The notes under the pieces are model-generated. The model was given only the letters and a program-made list of their open reading frames with translations, did not search any database and had not been told where the DNA came from. The position numbers and the translations under genes are program-made. Below, one piece after another: positions 9,749 to 19,095 of a stretch of 64,000 bases of DNA. Position 1 is the stretch's first letter, and every line of letters starts with the position of its first letter. The stretch spans positions 186,001-250,000 of the forward strand of contig NZ_JACHEM010000008.1 in the NCBI RefSeq assembly GCF_014207445.1. Direction: 5' to 3'. The DNA comes from Streptomyces candidus (GTDB taxonomy: Bacteria; Actinomycetota; Actinomycetes; Streptomycetales; Streptomycetaceae).

Positions 9749-9865
9749 GTGTTTCCTCCCTTTCACGGCCCCCGGGGGACAGGCGGCCACCCTCCATTGT
9801 CCGGGTGCGCGCAAGTGGGCATCCGGGCCTGCCCGGCGCCCGCGCCCACCCGGCGCGCCCCGTGG

Positions 9866-11224
9866 TCACCGTCCCGGTACCCACCGCACCCGGTGTTCCG
9901 CCAGGTGTGCCAGCACCGAGTGATTGGCCTCCCACCCGTCCGGGAACTTCACCGTCACGCCCAGCTGCACCGGTTCCGTCGAGGGGTGTTCGTCGAGGAG
10001 GCCGGTGACGCCTTCCCGGCAGATGACGATGCACGCGTGCCGGTGGCGGGAGGCCAGGACGCAGAGGCGGCCGGTCTCCAGGTGGAAGGCGGTCGCGTCG
10101 GGGCGGCCGGAGAGCGGGTGCAGGACGACCGTGACGTCGAACTCGCGGCCCTGGAGCCGGTTCGCGGTGTCCACCGCGACGCCCGTCACCCCCAGCGCGG
10201 CCAGCGCCGCCCGGACCGCCGCCGCCTGGTCGCGGTGCGCGGTGCCCACCGCGACGCGGTCGGCGGTCAGCGGCGTGGGGTCGGGGGAACGCTCGCTGAG
10301 CGCGGCGCCTCCCCGGTCGAGCAGGCGCCGGACGACCTGGGCGAGCGCTCCTACCGCCTCCGGATCGGTACGGGGGGTGTGCCGGGCGGGCAGTTCGAGC
10401 AGTCCCCAGCCGCTCTCCGCGGCCTCGTCGATGACGCGGTCGGGGGCCGAACCGGAGGAGGGGACGCCGAAGGACAGCCGCCGGTCCTCCGGGCCCGTAC
10501 CGCTGCGGAAGGGCGTGTACGGGTAGAACGCGTCGGAGACCAGCGGCGCCGCCGACGCCGGGAGCCGCCACGACACGGGCAGCCGGTGCTGGGGCAGCTG
10601 CGGGTTGTGGGCCAGGAGCGTGGAGACGGCACTCGCGGAAGGGTCGTACGACAGTCCCGCCCACTGGTCCGCGCCGACGATCGAGAACGGGTCGAGCTGG
10701 CCGGGGTCGCCCACGAAGAGCGCCTGCTCGAAGAGGCTCGCCACGGCCAGCAGCGAGTCCGAGCGCATCTGGTACGCCTCGTCGACGATCGCGTGCCGCC
10801 ACGGTTCGACGCCCTTGACGTGCGCCCACTTCGCGGCGGTGGACAGGACGACGTCGATCCCCGCCAGGTCGGCGGCCTTCGCGGACTTCCTGACCTGCGG
10901 GAGGTCGTCCAGGGCCTTGTCGTACGGATCGGACTCGGAGCTGTGCAGGCGGCCGACGGGCAGGTCCGGCTGCTTCTCCGCGAGCCGTAGGACGAGGTCG
11001 TCCACCTGGGCGTTGGTCTGCGCGACGACCATCAACGGACGTCCTGCGGAAGCGAGTTCGAGCGCGGCCCGTACGACGAGGGTGGACTTGCCCGCGCCGG
11101 GCGGTGAGTCGACGACGACTCCGCGGTGCGTGCCGTGCAGGGTGTCGTGCAGGATCCCGGCGGTGGCGCGGGCGGCTTCGGCGCCGGGATCGAACCCCGG
11201 GCGGTCGGCGGGCGGACGGGTCAC
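9866..11224 (-). CDS. SF1 (Upf1/Dna2-like) DNA/RNA helicase
   Basis: A 452-residue compact helicase. Walker A is SPPGAGKST (Gly43–Thr48), Walker B HAIVDEAYQM, motif III FVGDPGQLDPF, and the C-terminal RecA half shows VDTANRLQGREFDVTVVLHP and a LCVLASRHRHACIVI motif VI region, an order typical of SF1B enzymes of the Upf1/Dna2 type. It has no accessory domains. The GTG at 11224 has CGAGGA upstream. It follows the 535-residue unknown (166-base gap) and the Cas4-like nuclease on the same strand. Predicted role: unwinding in concert with the nuclease (inference). Confidence 0.85.
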   Translation of the reverse strand: MTRPPADRPGFDPGAEAARATAGILHDTLHGTHRGVVVDSPPGAGKSTLVVRAALELASAGRPLMVVAQTNAQVDDLVLRLAEKQPDLPVGRLHSSESDPYDKALDDLPQVRKSAKAADLAGIDVVLSTAAKWAHVKGVEPWRHAIVDEAYQMRSDSLLAVASLFEQALFVGDPGQLDPFSIVGADQWAGLSYDPSASAVSTLLAHNPQLPQHRLPVSWRLPASAAPLVSDAFYPYTPFRSGTGPEDRRLSFGVPSSGSAPDRVIDEAAESGWGLLELPARHTPRTDPEAVGALAQVVRRLLDRGGAALSERSPDPTPLTADRVAVGTAHRDQAAAVRAALAALGVTGVAVDTANRLQGREFDVTVVLHPLSGRPDATAFHLETGRLCVLASRHRHACIVICREGVTGLLDEHPSTEPVQLGVTVKFPDGWEANHSVLAHLAEHRVRWVPGR

Positions 11225-11390
11225 GTGCGGTCCTCGGGGGAGTACGGGTGCGGGCGGGGCGGCGGCGGGGGCACGGTGGACGGACGGGACACGAGTGGTC
11301 GCCGGGGGCGTACGGGCACGGCGGCGCGACGCGAGGACGGGGTCTCCCGCAGTGCTGGGCGCGGTACCGGTGCGGGGGTGCGGCGTCCGG

Positions 11391-12998
11391 TCACAGGAGG
11401 TCGTCGGGGGTGATCGGGTCCGGGCGTTCGTGTGCGTCGTCGCCGTCCACGGCCGGGGGGCCGCCGTGGGTCCACGGGGTGTCCTCGGGGTCGGGGAGTT
11501 TTGCCCCGCCGCGCTGTTCGTGGGGGAAGAGGGTCCAGCAGATGCGGTCGCCCACCTCGGGGACGGTGCCGGGCGCGGGATCCTTGGCGCGGCCCATCGC
11601 GTTGAGCAGGCGCAGCGTGAGCACGCCCGCCGCCTCCCACCGCACGAACTCGGCGCTCTGCGACCCGCCGTCCAGCGAGCGGTACACCTTGACCTGCTCG
11701 TCGCCCCCGCCGAGCTGCGGCAGATCGGCGGTGCGCACGGTCACCAGGGGGCGGGGGGTTGGTCGCTTGGTCTCCGTCCAGGCCGGCTCGACACCGGTCA
11801 CCTCGCTCGTGAACGCCTCGCCGGTCAGCCTGCGGGCCGCCATCACCAGCGGGTCGTCCAGCGCTTCCTGGGCTTCGAGCCGGGCCTGCTCCGTCTCCCG
11901 GGAGGCGAGCTTCTGGGCGGCGCCGACCGCGCTGTCGCGGCGCGGCTGCGGAGGCTCGCCCGCCCGTACGCGGTCCCGGTGGCCGGTGTACGACCAGCGG
12001 TCCCGGGTCCAGCGCTCGGCGGCCCGCGGCCCCTCGGGCAGGGCGCGCACCAGGTCCAGGGCGCGCCAGGTGGCGTGCCAGGCGGGCAGGAGCTGGGCGG
12101 ACAGCAGGTCGCGGACGTGCCGCTCGGCGGCGGCGAGTTCCCCGAGCCGGGCGTCGGCGCTCCCGCCGTCCTCGGCGCCGGCGAAATTCTTGCGGGCCAG
12201 GTCGTACGCGTCGATGGCCGGGGCGAGGAGCGCGTTGTCGAAGGCGGGATCGGTGGCCGGGCCCGCGGGCGGGCACAGCAGCTGGCCCCGCGCGTCCCGT
12301 CCGGTCTCGGCGCGCCGCGCGGCCTCGGCCCCGCTCTCGCCCTCCGGCGGATCGATCCAGGCGAGCAGGGCGCCCAGGTGCAGGTCTTCGAGGCTGCTCT
12401 GACCGGTCGCCCAGTGCCGGGAGAGAAGGTCGGTGGCGCACAGGAGGAGGGCGGCGCCGGGAGTGCGGACGCGTTCGCCGTAGTGGGTGAGCCAGCGGCC
12501 GAGCAGCGGAATGTGCGGCGGCGCCGGGTACGGGGCGTCGGGGTCCTGCTCGGCCGTGCGGCGGAAGCGCATGGAGCGGCCGAGCAGGCGTACGTAGTCG
12601 ATGCCGGAACGGCTGGGGACGATCAACTGGGGTGCGTCGCGGCACAGTTCGACCTCGACCTTGACGCGCTTGCCGGTCTCCGGGTCGGTCTCGTTGCGTT
12701 CCGCGGGCTCGGTGTCGTCGGCGTACGAGTCCAGGTGGGGCAGGACGGTCTCGGCGAGGTCGGCGAGGAAGGCGAACCGGAGGTCGCGGTCGCGGGGCTG
12801 GGGGACGACCAGGAGGCGGGGAGCCTCGCGGTCCGTCCCGACGAGCGCGCCCAGCGGCGCGCCGGCCTCACCGGCGGTGGTGAGCGGCACGAGCACCAGC
12901 GGGCGGTCGGAGAGGTGGCGGTGGCGAGTGGTGGCGAGGGGCTGGGCATGTCCGGACCGGGTGGCTTCCAGCCGGGCGAGGGTGTTGATGAGCGACAT
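11391..12998 (-). CDS. Conserved protein of unknown function between nuclease and helicase
   Basis: A 535-residue protein starting MSLINTLARLEATRSGHAQP, with no signal peptide, membrane segment or motif I recognise. Visible features: a β-rich N-terminus (PLVLVPLTTAGEAGAPLGAL), an Ala/Glu/Arg-rich, probably coiled-coil middle (about 250–370), and a C-terminal part with TKRPTPRPLVTVRTADLPQL and GDRICWTLFPHEQ. The C-terminal tail is acidic and Pro-rich. It sits 66 bases after the nuclease gene and before the helicase gene, so it is probably a subunit or adaptor of that complex (inference). Confidence 0.8.
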   Translation of the reverse strand: MSLINTLARLEATRSGHAQPLATTRHRHLSDRPLVLVPLTTAGEAGAPLGALVGTDREAPRLLVVPQPRDRDLRFAFLADLAETVLPHLDSYADDTEPAERNETDPETGKRVKVEVELCRDAPQLIVPSRSGIDYVRLLGRSMRFRRTAEQDPDAPYPAPPHIPLLGRWLTHYGERVRTPGAALLLCATDLLSRHWATGQSSLEDLHLGALLAWIDPPEGESGAEAARRAETGRDARGQLLCPPAGPATDPAFDNALLAPAIDAYDLARKNFAGAEDGGSADARLGELAAAERHVRDLLSAQLLPAWHATWRALDLVRALPEGPRAAERWTRDRWSYTGHRDRVRAGEPPQPRRDSAVGAAQKLASRETEQARLEAQEALDDPLVMAARRLTGEAFTSEVTGVEPAWTETKRPTPRPLVTVRTADLPQLGGGDEQVKVYRSLDGGSQSAEFVRWEAAGVLTLRLLNAMGRAKDPAPGTVPEVGDRICWTLFPHEQRGGAKLPDPEDTPWTHGGPPAVDGDDAHERPDPITPDDLL

Positions 12999-13063
12999 GG
13001 GGGTCCGGGTGCCTTTCGGGCGGGGCGTGCACGGAGAGGGTGTACGGGCCGGTGGCCGCCTTC

Positions 13064-14203
13064 CTACCCGCCGCCCCGCGCGGCCAGCGCCTCGGCCCGC
13101 AGCGCCGCAGCCCTCCGCAGTGCCGCGACCGCAGGGTCGGCGGGGTCGCCCGCCCGCCCGTGCGCCGCGTCGAGCACCTCCGCGACCGTGCTCAGGCCGC
13201 CCAGTTCGCCCCGGACACTGCGGCCGAGCGCCTCGACGGCGCCCGCCTCGCGCGCCCTCCCCCGGCAGTGGAAGGCCAGTTCACAGGCGGCCAGGCACTC
13301 CGGCGCGTACGCCGCGCCGACCGCCTCGACCGACGCCAGCAGCTCCTCGGTGCTGCCCGACGGGTCGAACGACGTCCCCCCGGGCAGCGCGGCGGCCAGT
13401 TCCTCCACCCGCCGCATCCGCGCCAACTGCCTGCGCGTAACCGACAGTTGCTTGCGCACGTCCACCACCGAACCCGTCGGCAGGTTCGAGAAGTCCTTCG
13501 GGCACACCAGCAGCACATGGTGGCCGACCTCCGCGCCCGGTACCCGCGCCGCGACCCGCTCCAGCGCCAGCACGTACACCGCCGCCTGCCGGGCCGCCGC
13601 CCCCACCTTCGCGGGGTCGGCCGAACCGTCCAGCATCGGGAAGGACTTGATCTCGACGACCGTCCAGTGCCCGTCCGGGTGCACCACCACCGCGTCGGGC
13701 TCCAGGTAGGCGGGAGTGCCCGCCACCTCCAGGGCCAGCATCGGGTGGTCCAGCAGCGTCCACGCCTTCGCCGTCGTCGCCTCGCGCAGCGCCAGGGCCG
13801 TGCGCGCCGTGCGCCCCTCGGGTCCGGCCGCCGACACATCCGGGGTCAGCGCCGCCTCCGGGTCCGCTACGCCCAGCAGGCGCAGCAGCTCCGTACCCCC
13901 GTCGGACTTCACCCGGGCCTCGAAGGCGTTGCCGCGCATGAACGCGAACTGGGACTGGCCGTACGGGGCGGGGGAGCCGAGCGCCGCCGCCAGCGCCGCC
14001 TTGTCCACGCCCGCCCCGTCCAGCAGGGTCCGCCGCTCGCACCCCGGGTTGGCCGCCAGCGCCGCCAGCGCGCGGGCGTCCAGCGGGTGCGGCGGGCGCG
14101 TCGGGCCGCGCAGCTCGGCGAGCCGCTGCCGGACCGGAACACCGGCGTCGGCACGTGCGGTCGGGGGCGTGGGGTCGGGTCCGCTGCCCAGGGATGCGTT
14201 CAC
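13064..14203 (-). CDS. Cas4/AddB-like PD-(D/E)XK nuclease with predicted Fe–S cluster
   Basis: A protein of about 379 residues. RecB-family nuclease motifs occur in order: RGNAFEARV (Glu95), YLEPDAVVV (Asp170), TVVEIKSF (Glu184-x-Lys186) and RQAAVYVLA (Gln206-xxx-Tyr210). One cysteine precedes the core (Cys55, NPGCERRTL) and three follow it in CLAACELAFHC (Cys303, 307, 313), the layout of the 4Fe–4S cluster in Cas4, AddB and Dna2. It should cut DNA, probably single-stranded ends. Start uncertain: GTG 14203, or an in-frame GTG slightly upstream (about 14230 or 14242). First gene of the run towards the helicase; no CRISPR array or other cas gene is nearby. Confidence 0.82.
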   Translation of the reverse strand: MNASLGSGPDPTPPTARADAGVPVRQRLAELRGPTRPPHPLDARALAALAANPGCERRTLLDGAGVDKAALAAALGSPAPYGQSQFAFMRGNAFEARVKSDGGTELLRLLGVADPEAALTPDVSAAGPEGRTARTALALREATTAKAWTLLDHPMLALEVAGTPAYLEPDAVVVHPDGHWTVVEIKSFPMLDGSADPAKVGAAARQAAVYVLALERVAARVPGAEVGHHVLLVCPKDFSNLPTGSVVDVRKQLSVTRRQLARMRRVEELAAALPGGTSFDPSGSTEELLASVEAVGAAYAPECLAACELAFHCRGRAREAGAVEALGRSVRGELGGLSTVAEVLDAAHGRAGDPADPAVAALRRAAALRAEALAARGGG

Positions 14204-14347
14204 CCTCGGAAGTCTCGCATCCGCCACTGACAACACCCCCGTCACCGCTCTTTCGGCCGGTGGGTGATGATGGAAAGCGGTCCGGTCCCATTCCGGGCCC
14301 AACGCCCCATATGCACATCACAGCCCAGCTCCCAGGGAGAGAACGCC

Positions 14348-14950
14348 ATGGCACCCCGCATCCTGCTGGCGCGGCACGGTCAGACGGAGTGGTCGCTGTC
14401 CGGCAGGCACACCGGCCGGACGGACATCCCGCTGCTCGACGAGGGCCGGCACGGCGCGAAGGTGCTCGGCGAGCGACTGCACCGCGCCCCGTGGAACGGC
14501 CTGCCCGGCGTCGAGGTCCGCTCCAGCCCGCTGCGCCGCGCCCGCGAGACCTGCGACCTGGCCGGTTTCGGCGACCGCGCCCGGAACTGGGACGCCCTCA
14601 TGGAGTGGGACTACGGCGCGTACGAGGGGCTGAAGCCGGACGAGATCCACGCGCAGGAGCCCGGCTGGATGGTCTGGCGCAACGGAGCCCGCGACGGCGA
14701 GACCCTCGCGGACGTCACCGCCCGCGTCGACGAGGTCGTCGAGTGGGTCCGCTCCGAGGACCGCGACGTGCTCGTCTTCGCGCACGGCCACATCCTGCGT
14801 TCGCTGGGCGCCCGCTGGCTGGGCCTGGACATCGGCTTCGGCGCCCACCTCCGGCTCGACCCGACCTCGCTGTCGGTCCTGGGCTGGGCGTACGGCGAGC
14901 CCGCCGTCGAGCGCTGGAACGACACCGGCCACCTGGACGCCCGGCCGTAA
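14348..14950 (+). CDS. Histidine phosphatase family protein (phosphoglycerate mutase-like)
   Basis: A 200-residue protein with the phosphohistidine motif [21 protein letters not shown] at its N-terminus, the Glu region EWDYGAYEG and a second His in [17 protein letters not shown]. It belongs to branch 1 of the family (cofactor-dependent mutases and broad phosphatases); its substrate is not predictable. The ATG at 14348 has AGGGAGAG upstream. It is divergent from the nuclease gene (144-base gap) and convergent with the TPR regulator. Confidence 0.9.
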   Translation: MAPRILLARHGQTEWSLSGRHTGRTDIPLLDEGRHGAKVLGERLHRAPWNGLPGVEVRSSPLRRARETCDLAGFGDRARNWDALMEWDYGAYEGLKPDEIHAQEPGWMVWRNGARDGETLADVTARVDEVVEWVRSEDRDVLVFAHGHILRSLGARWLGLDIGFGAHLRLDPTSLSVLGWAYGEPAVERWNDTGHLDARP

Positions 14951-14956
14951 CGGCGC

Positions 14957-16387
14957 TCAGCGCCGCCGCACCGTGTTCGCGTGCCGCGCCAGGAACGCGC
15001 CGACCTCCGGTGAGCGCCGGTGCGGCAGCAGGGTGCGGATCGTCCCGGCGAGCATCGTGTGGATCCGCGACGACTGGACCTGTTCGAGCAGGTCCAGTAC
15101 CCGCTGGCCGGCCGCCGCCGCCTCGTCCGGCACGCCGGAGCGGGCCAGGTCGTCCGCCAGTTCGGCGTGGTAGAGCGCCAGGTTGCGGGCGAAGTGCGGG
15201 TCCTGGAGGGAGGCGGCGCGGTGCGCGTACCGGACGGCCCGCCGCCAGTCCCCCAGCGCCGACCAGCACTGCGCCTCCAGCCCGGCGATCTCGGCGGGCC
15301 CGAAGAAGGACATCCACTCCGGGTCGTCGTCGCACGCCCCGCACTGGAACAGGGACTTGGCCCGAACGAGCGCCTCGCTGCAGCCCGTGCGGTCGCCCAG
15401 CGCCGCCCAGCCGCCCGCCTCCCGCAGGGTCAGCAGCGACATCAGCCGCATGGACCCCAGCCCCCGGGCCGCCCGCTGCCCCGCCTGCGCCGCACGCAGC
15501 GCCTCGCGCGGCCGGCCCGCGTCCCTGGCCAGGAACGCCGTGTTGCAGAAGGCGTGCGCCTCCAGCCCCGCGTCTGCGGAGACCCGGGCGGTGGCCAGCG
15601 CCTCCGCGTAGTGCGAGCGGGCCTCCTCGTAGTGGCCCGAGTCGTGTGCCAGCCAGCCCACCGACAGGGCGAGTTCGCCGGCCCCCGAGTGCAGCCGGTC
15701 GGACACCGCGCGGCGCACCGTCCCGGCGTCGAGCAGGGCGTACGCGGCCTGGAGCGGCTTGTCGGCGTGCCGGTGCAGGGCGTCGGCGCCGTACCGGTCG
15801 TCGAGCAGCCGGATCCGCCGTACGGCTTCCTCGACCGCGGCGGCCTCGCTCGCCCCGACGCGCCCGACGGGGGCGCCGCCGGGCAGGACGGGCGTGCTCG
15901 CCCAGGCGGCGCCCAGCGGGCCGAGCGCCCCCAGGGTGCCGAGAGTGGCAGCGGTCGCCATGGTGGCGGAGCCGCTCGTCATGAACGCGCGACGCAGCAC
16001 GTCGCTCTCCTCGTCGCTGTGGGACATGGTTCGATCGGGCGCACCGCACGCGGCGGGAGCGGGCGTACCGAGGTGCGGTGCGGGCGCGTCGGCACCGGTG
16101 CGCGCCGACCGTCCCCGTACCGCCTCGCGGGTGGCGAACCCCAGGTCCGGCAGGGACCGGCCGGGGAACATGTGCAGGAACACCCGTTCGTAGGCGTAGT
16201 TGGGGCAGCGGATCTCGCCCGCCTCCACCCGTCCGATGTACCGGGCGTCGCAGGCGACCTGCTCACCGATCTCGCGCGCCGCCCTGCGCACCGCCGCCGC
16301 GAACTCCCCCGGTGAGCGGTGCCCCCGCAACGCCCGGAAGGCGAGGTTCGGGCCGGACGGCCGGAATGCAGCTGATGACGACGCCAT
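14957..16387 (-). CDS. TPR-type regulator with N-terminal HTH-like domain (NsdA-like)
   Basis: A 476-residue protein: an N-terminal HTH-like segment (AAREIGEQVACDARYIGRVEAG and following, about 20–75), a low-complexity linker, then Ala/Leu-rich helical repeats resembling TPRs to the C-terminus. An Ala/Gly-rich stretch near 160–190 (FMTSGSATMATAATLGTLGA) looks like a buried remnant of a signal or linker. The build is that of Streptomyces NsdA-type negative regulators of antibiotic production and sporulation (family knowledge); which genes it controls is not visible. The ATG at 16387 was preferred to a longer form because GAGAGGG lies upstream and the homologous HTH region follows directly. Confidence 0.78.
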   Translation of the reverse strand: MASSSAAFRPSGPNLAFRALRGHRSPGEFAAAVRRAAREIGEQVACDARYIGRVEAGEIRCPNYAYERVFLHMFPGRSLPDLGFATREAVRGRSARTGADAPAPHLGTPAPAACGAPDRTMSHSDEESDVLRRAFMTSGSATMATAATLGTLGALGPLGAAWASTPVLPGGAPVGRVGASEAAAVEEAVRRIRLLDDRYGADALHRHADKPLQAAYALLDAGTVRRAVSDRLHSGAGELALSVGWLAHDSGHYEEARSHYAEALATARVSADAGLEAHAFCNTAFLARDAGRPREALRAAQAGQRAARGLGSMRLMSLLTLREAGGWAALGDRTGCSEALVRAKSLFQCGACDDDPEWMSFFGPAEIAGLEAQCWSALGDWRRAVRYAHRAASLQDPHFARNLALYHAELADDLARSGVPDEAAAAGQRVLDLLEQVQSSRIHTMLAGTIRTLLPHRRSPEVGAFLARHANTVRRR

Positions 16388-16662
16388 GGCCGAGCCCTCT
16401 CTGGCGGGTGGTGCTGTCGTGCCCGTGGTTCCCGCCGGGACGGATGTTCTCACCCCGGACGGGCACGAAACGTACCGGCTGTAACGGGGCCGACACGCGG
16501 AGTTTGCCTACAAAACGGAAATCCCACCCGCGATCCGCCATGAACTGCCATCCTTTGCGGCGGTGTGCAGCCGTAGCCGATGACGGCGTCCGCGCGTTGA
16601 CAGGGAACGGAGGGGGTGCGGCCCTCTCCCGAGCGAGGAGCGTTCCCTTGTTGGAGGCCGGC

Positions 16663-17403
16663 ATGGAGACCGTGGAAGCTGTTCCCGGGACCGCAGTGAC
16701 CTGCGCAGCCCACGAGTCCGCAGCACGCACGACGCCCGTCCCCCCGTCGGCCCCGGCCGCGTGTCCCGTCCGCGCCGCCTCGCACACGACGGCCCAGCAC
16801 CGGCCGACCCCCGAGTGCAGCCCGGCCCCCCGGTTCAGGTCCGCCCACGAGCCCGCCGCCGCTCCCGCCGCGTCGGCGCCCGTCTCCGCCGCGCACGCCG
16901 ACCCGGCGCACGCCCTCCCCTGGGGCCCGGTCGCCGGGGGGTCCGCCGAACCGCTCGACCTCGTCACCGTCCCCGCCCGCCAGGGCCTGGAGGCGGTGGA
17001 CATCCTGCGCCGGGCGGCCGCCGGAGCCGCCGGGTCCGGGACGCCGGGAGCGCCCCCGGCCGGCGTCGGCCCGGTCCTGCACGACGGCCCGTGCGACACC
17101 CTGGGCTTCCTGGTTCCGCCCGGCACCGCCGACTGCTGGGACCTGCCGGGCAGCGCCTGTACGCAGACGCTGGGGCGCGGAACGAGTTTCGCGGCCGACG
17201 CCCCGGACCTGCCCGAGTACGACCCGGTCACCACCCTGCCCTCCCGGGAGACCGCGGCCCGCGTCGTGCCGCAACCGCCCGTCACCGGCACCGGCTGGCT
17301 GCTGCCGCCCACCGACACCGGCCCGGTCACCGACCCGGCGATACTGCGCCGGGCCCTCGATCAGGCGGCCCGCCTGATCGAAGCGGCGGACCGCTGCCGC
17401 TGA
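16663..17403 (+). CDS. Primase/polymerase-fold-like Streptomyces protein, second copy
   Basis: A 246-residue protein from the ATG at 16663 (GGAGG 5 bases upstream). The first 75 residues are Ala/Pro/Ser-rich and disordered. The remainder has LDLVTVPARQGLEAVDILRR, GVGPVLHDGPCDTLGFLVPPG, and a C-terminal GTGWLLPPTDTGPVTDPAIL. The FD/LD-V-x-x-PA, GPV and W-x-x-PP pattern matches the genes at 8682 and 30314. No catalytic carboxylates are obvious. Divergent from the TPR regulator, it is followed 81 bases later by the spermidine-synthase-like gene. Function unknown. Confidence 0.7.
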   Translation: METVEAVPGTAVTCAAHESAARTTPVPPSAPAACPVRAASHTTAQHRPTPECSPAPRFRSAHEPAAAPAASAPVSAAHADPAHALPWGPVAGGSAEPLDLVTVPARQGLEAVDILRRAAAGAAGSGTPGAPPAGVGPVLHDGPCDTLGFLVPPGTADCWDLPGSACTQTLGRGTSFAADAPDLPEYDPVTTLPSRETAARVVPQPPVTGTGWLLPPTDTGPVTDPAILRRALDQAARLIEAADRCR

Positions 17404-17484
17404 ACCGGCCCCCCGCCCGGCTCCCCGTCGCGCCGGCCCCGGCCCCGCTGGGCCGGCCCGGCCGCACGGCCCGATACTGGCCAG

Positions 17485-18396
17485 GTGGCGAAGAAATCCC
17501 GGACGGCGACCTCAGAGACAGCGGCCAGAAGCACCAGCGGCCGGCGGCGCGAGCGAAGCGCGGCCCCCGAGGCCGTCGTGGAGAAGGTCGACGGCGGGCT
17601 CGCCGAGCTGATTCCCGACCGGGACCGCCCGCGCGGCTGGACCCTCCTCCTCGACGGCGCACCCCAGTCGCACGTCGACCTGGACGACCCCGCACACCTC
17701 GACTTCGCGTACCAGCGCAGGCTCGGCCACATCGTCGACCTGATCGCCCCGCCCAAGCAGCCGCTCCAGGTGCTGCACCTGGGCGGCGGCGCGTTCACGA
17801 TGGCTCGGTACGTCGCCGCCACCCGCCCCCGCTCCACCCAGCAGGTCGTCGAGATCGACGTCGCGCTCGCCCAACTGGTGCGCCGGGAGCTTCCGCTGGA
17901 CCCCGGCGCGCGGATACGGGTGCGCGGCGTGGACGCCCGTGAAGGGCTCGCGAAACTGCCCGGGGAGTGGGCCGACCTGGTGATCGCCGACGTGTTCAGC
18001 GGTGCCAGGACCCCGGCCCACCTCACCAGCGCCGAGTTCCTCGCCGACGTACGGCGGGTGCTGAAGCCGGCCGGGCACTACGCGGCCAACCTGGCCGACG
18101 GGCCGCCGCTCGCGCACCTGCGGGGGCAGATCGCCACGGCCGCCGCCGTCTTCCCGCACCTCGCGCTCGCCGCCGATCCGGCCGTACTGCGCGGCAAGCG
18201 CTTCGGGAACGCCGTCCTGCTCGGATCGCGGGCGGCCCTGCCGGTCGCCGAGTGGACCCGGCGGGTGGCGACCGACCCGCACCCGGGCCGGGTCGAGCAC
18301 GGGCGCGACCTGGCGGACTTCACCGGGGGCGCGGCGGCGGTGACGGACGCGCACGCGCAGCCCTCGCCGGTTCCCCCGGCCGCCGTGTTCAAGTGA
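17485..18396 (+). CDS. Spermidine synthase-fold SAM-binding protein
   Basis: A 303-residue Rossmann-fold protein. Motif I is VLHLGGGAFTMARYVA near residue 95, the acidic loop is QQVVEIDVALAQLVRR, and ADLVIADVFSGARTPAHLTS holds the Asp of the catalytic region. Such stand-alone homologues are usually annotated as spermidine synthase or fused-MFS spermidine synthases; no membrane part is present here. The N-terminal 30 residues are basic and probably disordered. Whether it makes polyamines is not certain; it could be another aminopropyl- or methyltransferase. GTG start at 17485. Confidence 0.8.
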   Translation: MAKKSRTATSETAARSTSGRRRERSAAPEAVVEKVDGGLAELIPDRDRPRGWTLLLDGAPQSHVDLDDPAHLDFAYQRRLGHIVDLIAPPKQPLQVLHLGGGAFTMARYVAATRPRSTQQVVEIDVALAQLVRRELPLDPGARIRVRGVDAREGLAKLPGEWADLVIADVFSGARTPAHLTSAEFLADVRRVLKPAGHYAANLADGPPLAHLRGQIATAAAVFPHLALAADPAVLRGKRFGNAVLLGSRAALPVAEWTRRVATDPHPGRVEHGRDLADFTGGAAAVTDAHAQPSPVPPAAVFK

Positions 18397-18410
18397 GTCC
18401 CGGCGCGGCG

Positions 18411-18434
18411 GAGCCGGGCCCGGCCGTCCGGCTC
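18411..18434. terminator. Hairpin between convergent genes
   Basis: GAGCCGG (18411–18417) and CCGGCTC (18428–18434) form a short perfect stem between two convergent stop codons, with a GC-rich loop that can extend it. No T-tract. Confidence 0.45.
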
Positions 18435-18984
18435 AGGTCTTGACGGTCTCGACCAGCGGCGGGTGGTTGTGCCAGGTGCAGAAGACCGTCAGCTTCTTGG
18501 CCGCGCCGCCCGAGAACTCGACGCGGATCCACGACGGGTCCTTCCACACCTGCATCGCCCAGCCGGAGGCGGGCGTCGCCGACACCAGCTTCGCCGAGTC
18601 CTTCCCCAGCGAGAGGACGACTCGGCCCGCGTCCGTGTTGACCACCTTGAGCTCGCCGGGCGGCTGCGGGGGCCGGGCCGGGGTACGGGAGACGGCGGAG
18701 GCCGAGGGCCTGCCGGGGCTGCTCGTGCCGCGTTCCGGTTCCCGTTCCGGCGTGGGGGCGCGGGCGGGCGTCGGGGCCTGCGGGGGACGGTGGGTCGAGG
18801 AGGACATCGGGCGGGCCGACGGGGCGGGGCCGGCGCTCGCGCCGCTCACGTGCGGGATCGGCAGGGCGCGCGGCGGGTCGTACACCGTCCCGGACATCAC
18901 CGTGTGCACGCCCCACCACGAGAGGGTGACGGCCGCGCCGGTGGCCAGCAGCCACGCCCCGGCATGTATGAGTCCTCGTCGCAT
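18433..18984 (-). CDS. Membrane-anchored Pro-rich protein of unknown function
   Basis: A 183-residue protein: short basic N-terminus (MRRGLIHAGAWLLATGAAV), one membrane or signal segment (about 6–30), a Pro/Thr/Ser/Glu-rich spacer (about 45–110) and a C-terminal globular domain (about 112–183) ending TVFCTWHNHPPLVETVKT. The spacer suggests the C-terminal domain stands off the membrane in the cell wall space. Transcribed away from a two-component system whose regulator starts 112 bases off; it could be a target or sensor accessory (inference). Family not recognised. Confidence 0.75.
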   Translation of the reverse strand: MRRGLIHAGAWLLATGAAVTLSWWGVHTVMSGTVYDPPRALPIPHVSGASAGPAPSARPMSSSTHRPPQAPTPARAPTPEREPERGTSSPGRPSASAVSRTPARPPQPPGELKVVNTDAGRVVLSLGKDSAKLVSATPASGWAMQVWKDPSWIRVEFSGGAAKKLTVFCTWHNHPPLVETVKT

Positions 18985-19095
18985 TCATGTCATCCTGCCC
19001 CACGCGCGTCGCGGCCGTTCCGGGGGGCTGCCGGGGAGGCCGGAGGGCGGTCCCCGCGGGATGGGGATGCGCCGAATGGCGTACGGTGCCGTTCC

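Noticed and set aside
10605-13709. 1034-residue plus-strand frame
   Set aside because: Opposite to the helicase, 535-aa and nuclease genes; no domain, no ribosome binding site.
13064-14203. Cas4-like nuclease as part of a CRISPR-Cas system
   Set aside because: No CRISPR array and no other cas gene in the window.
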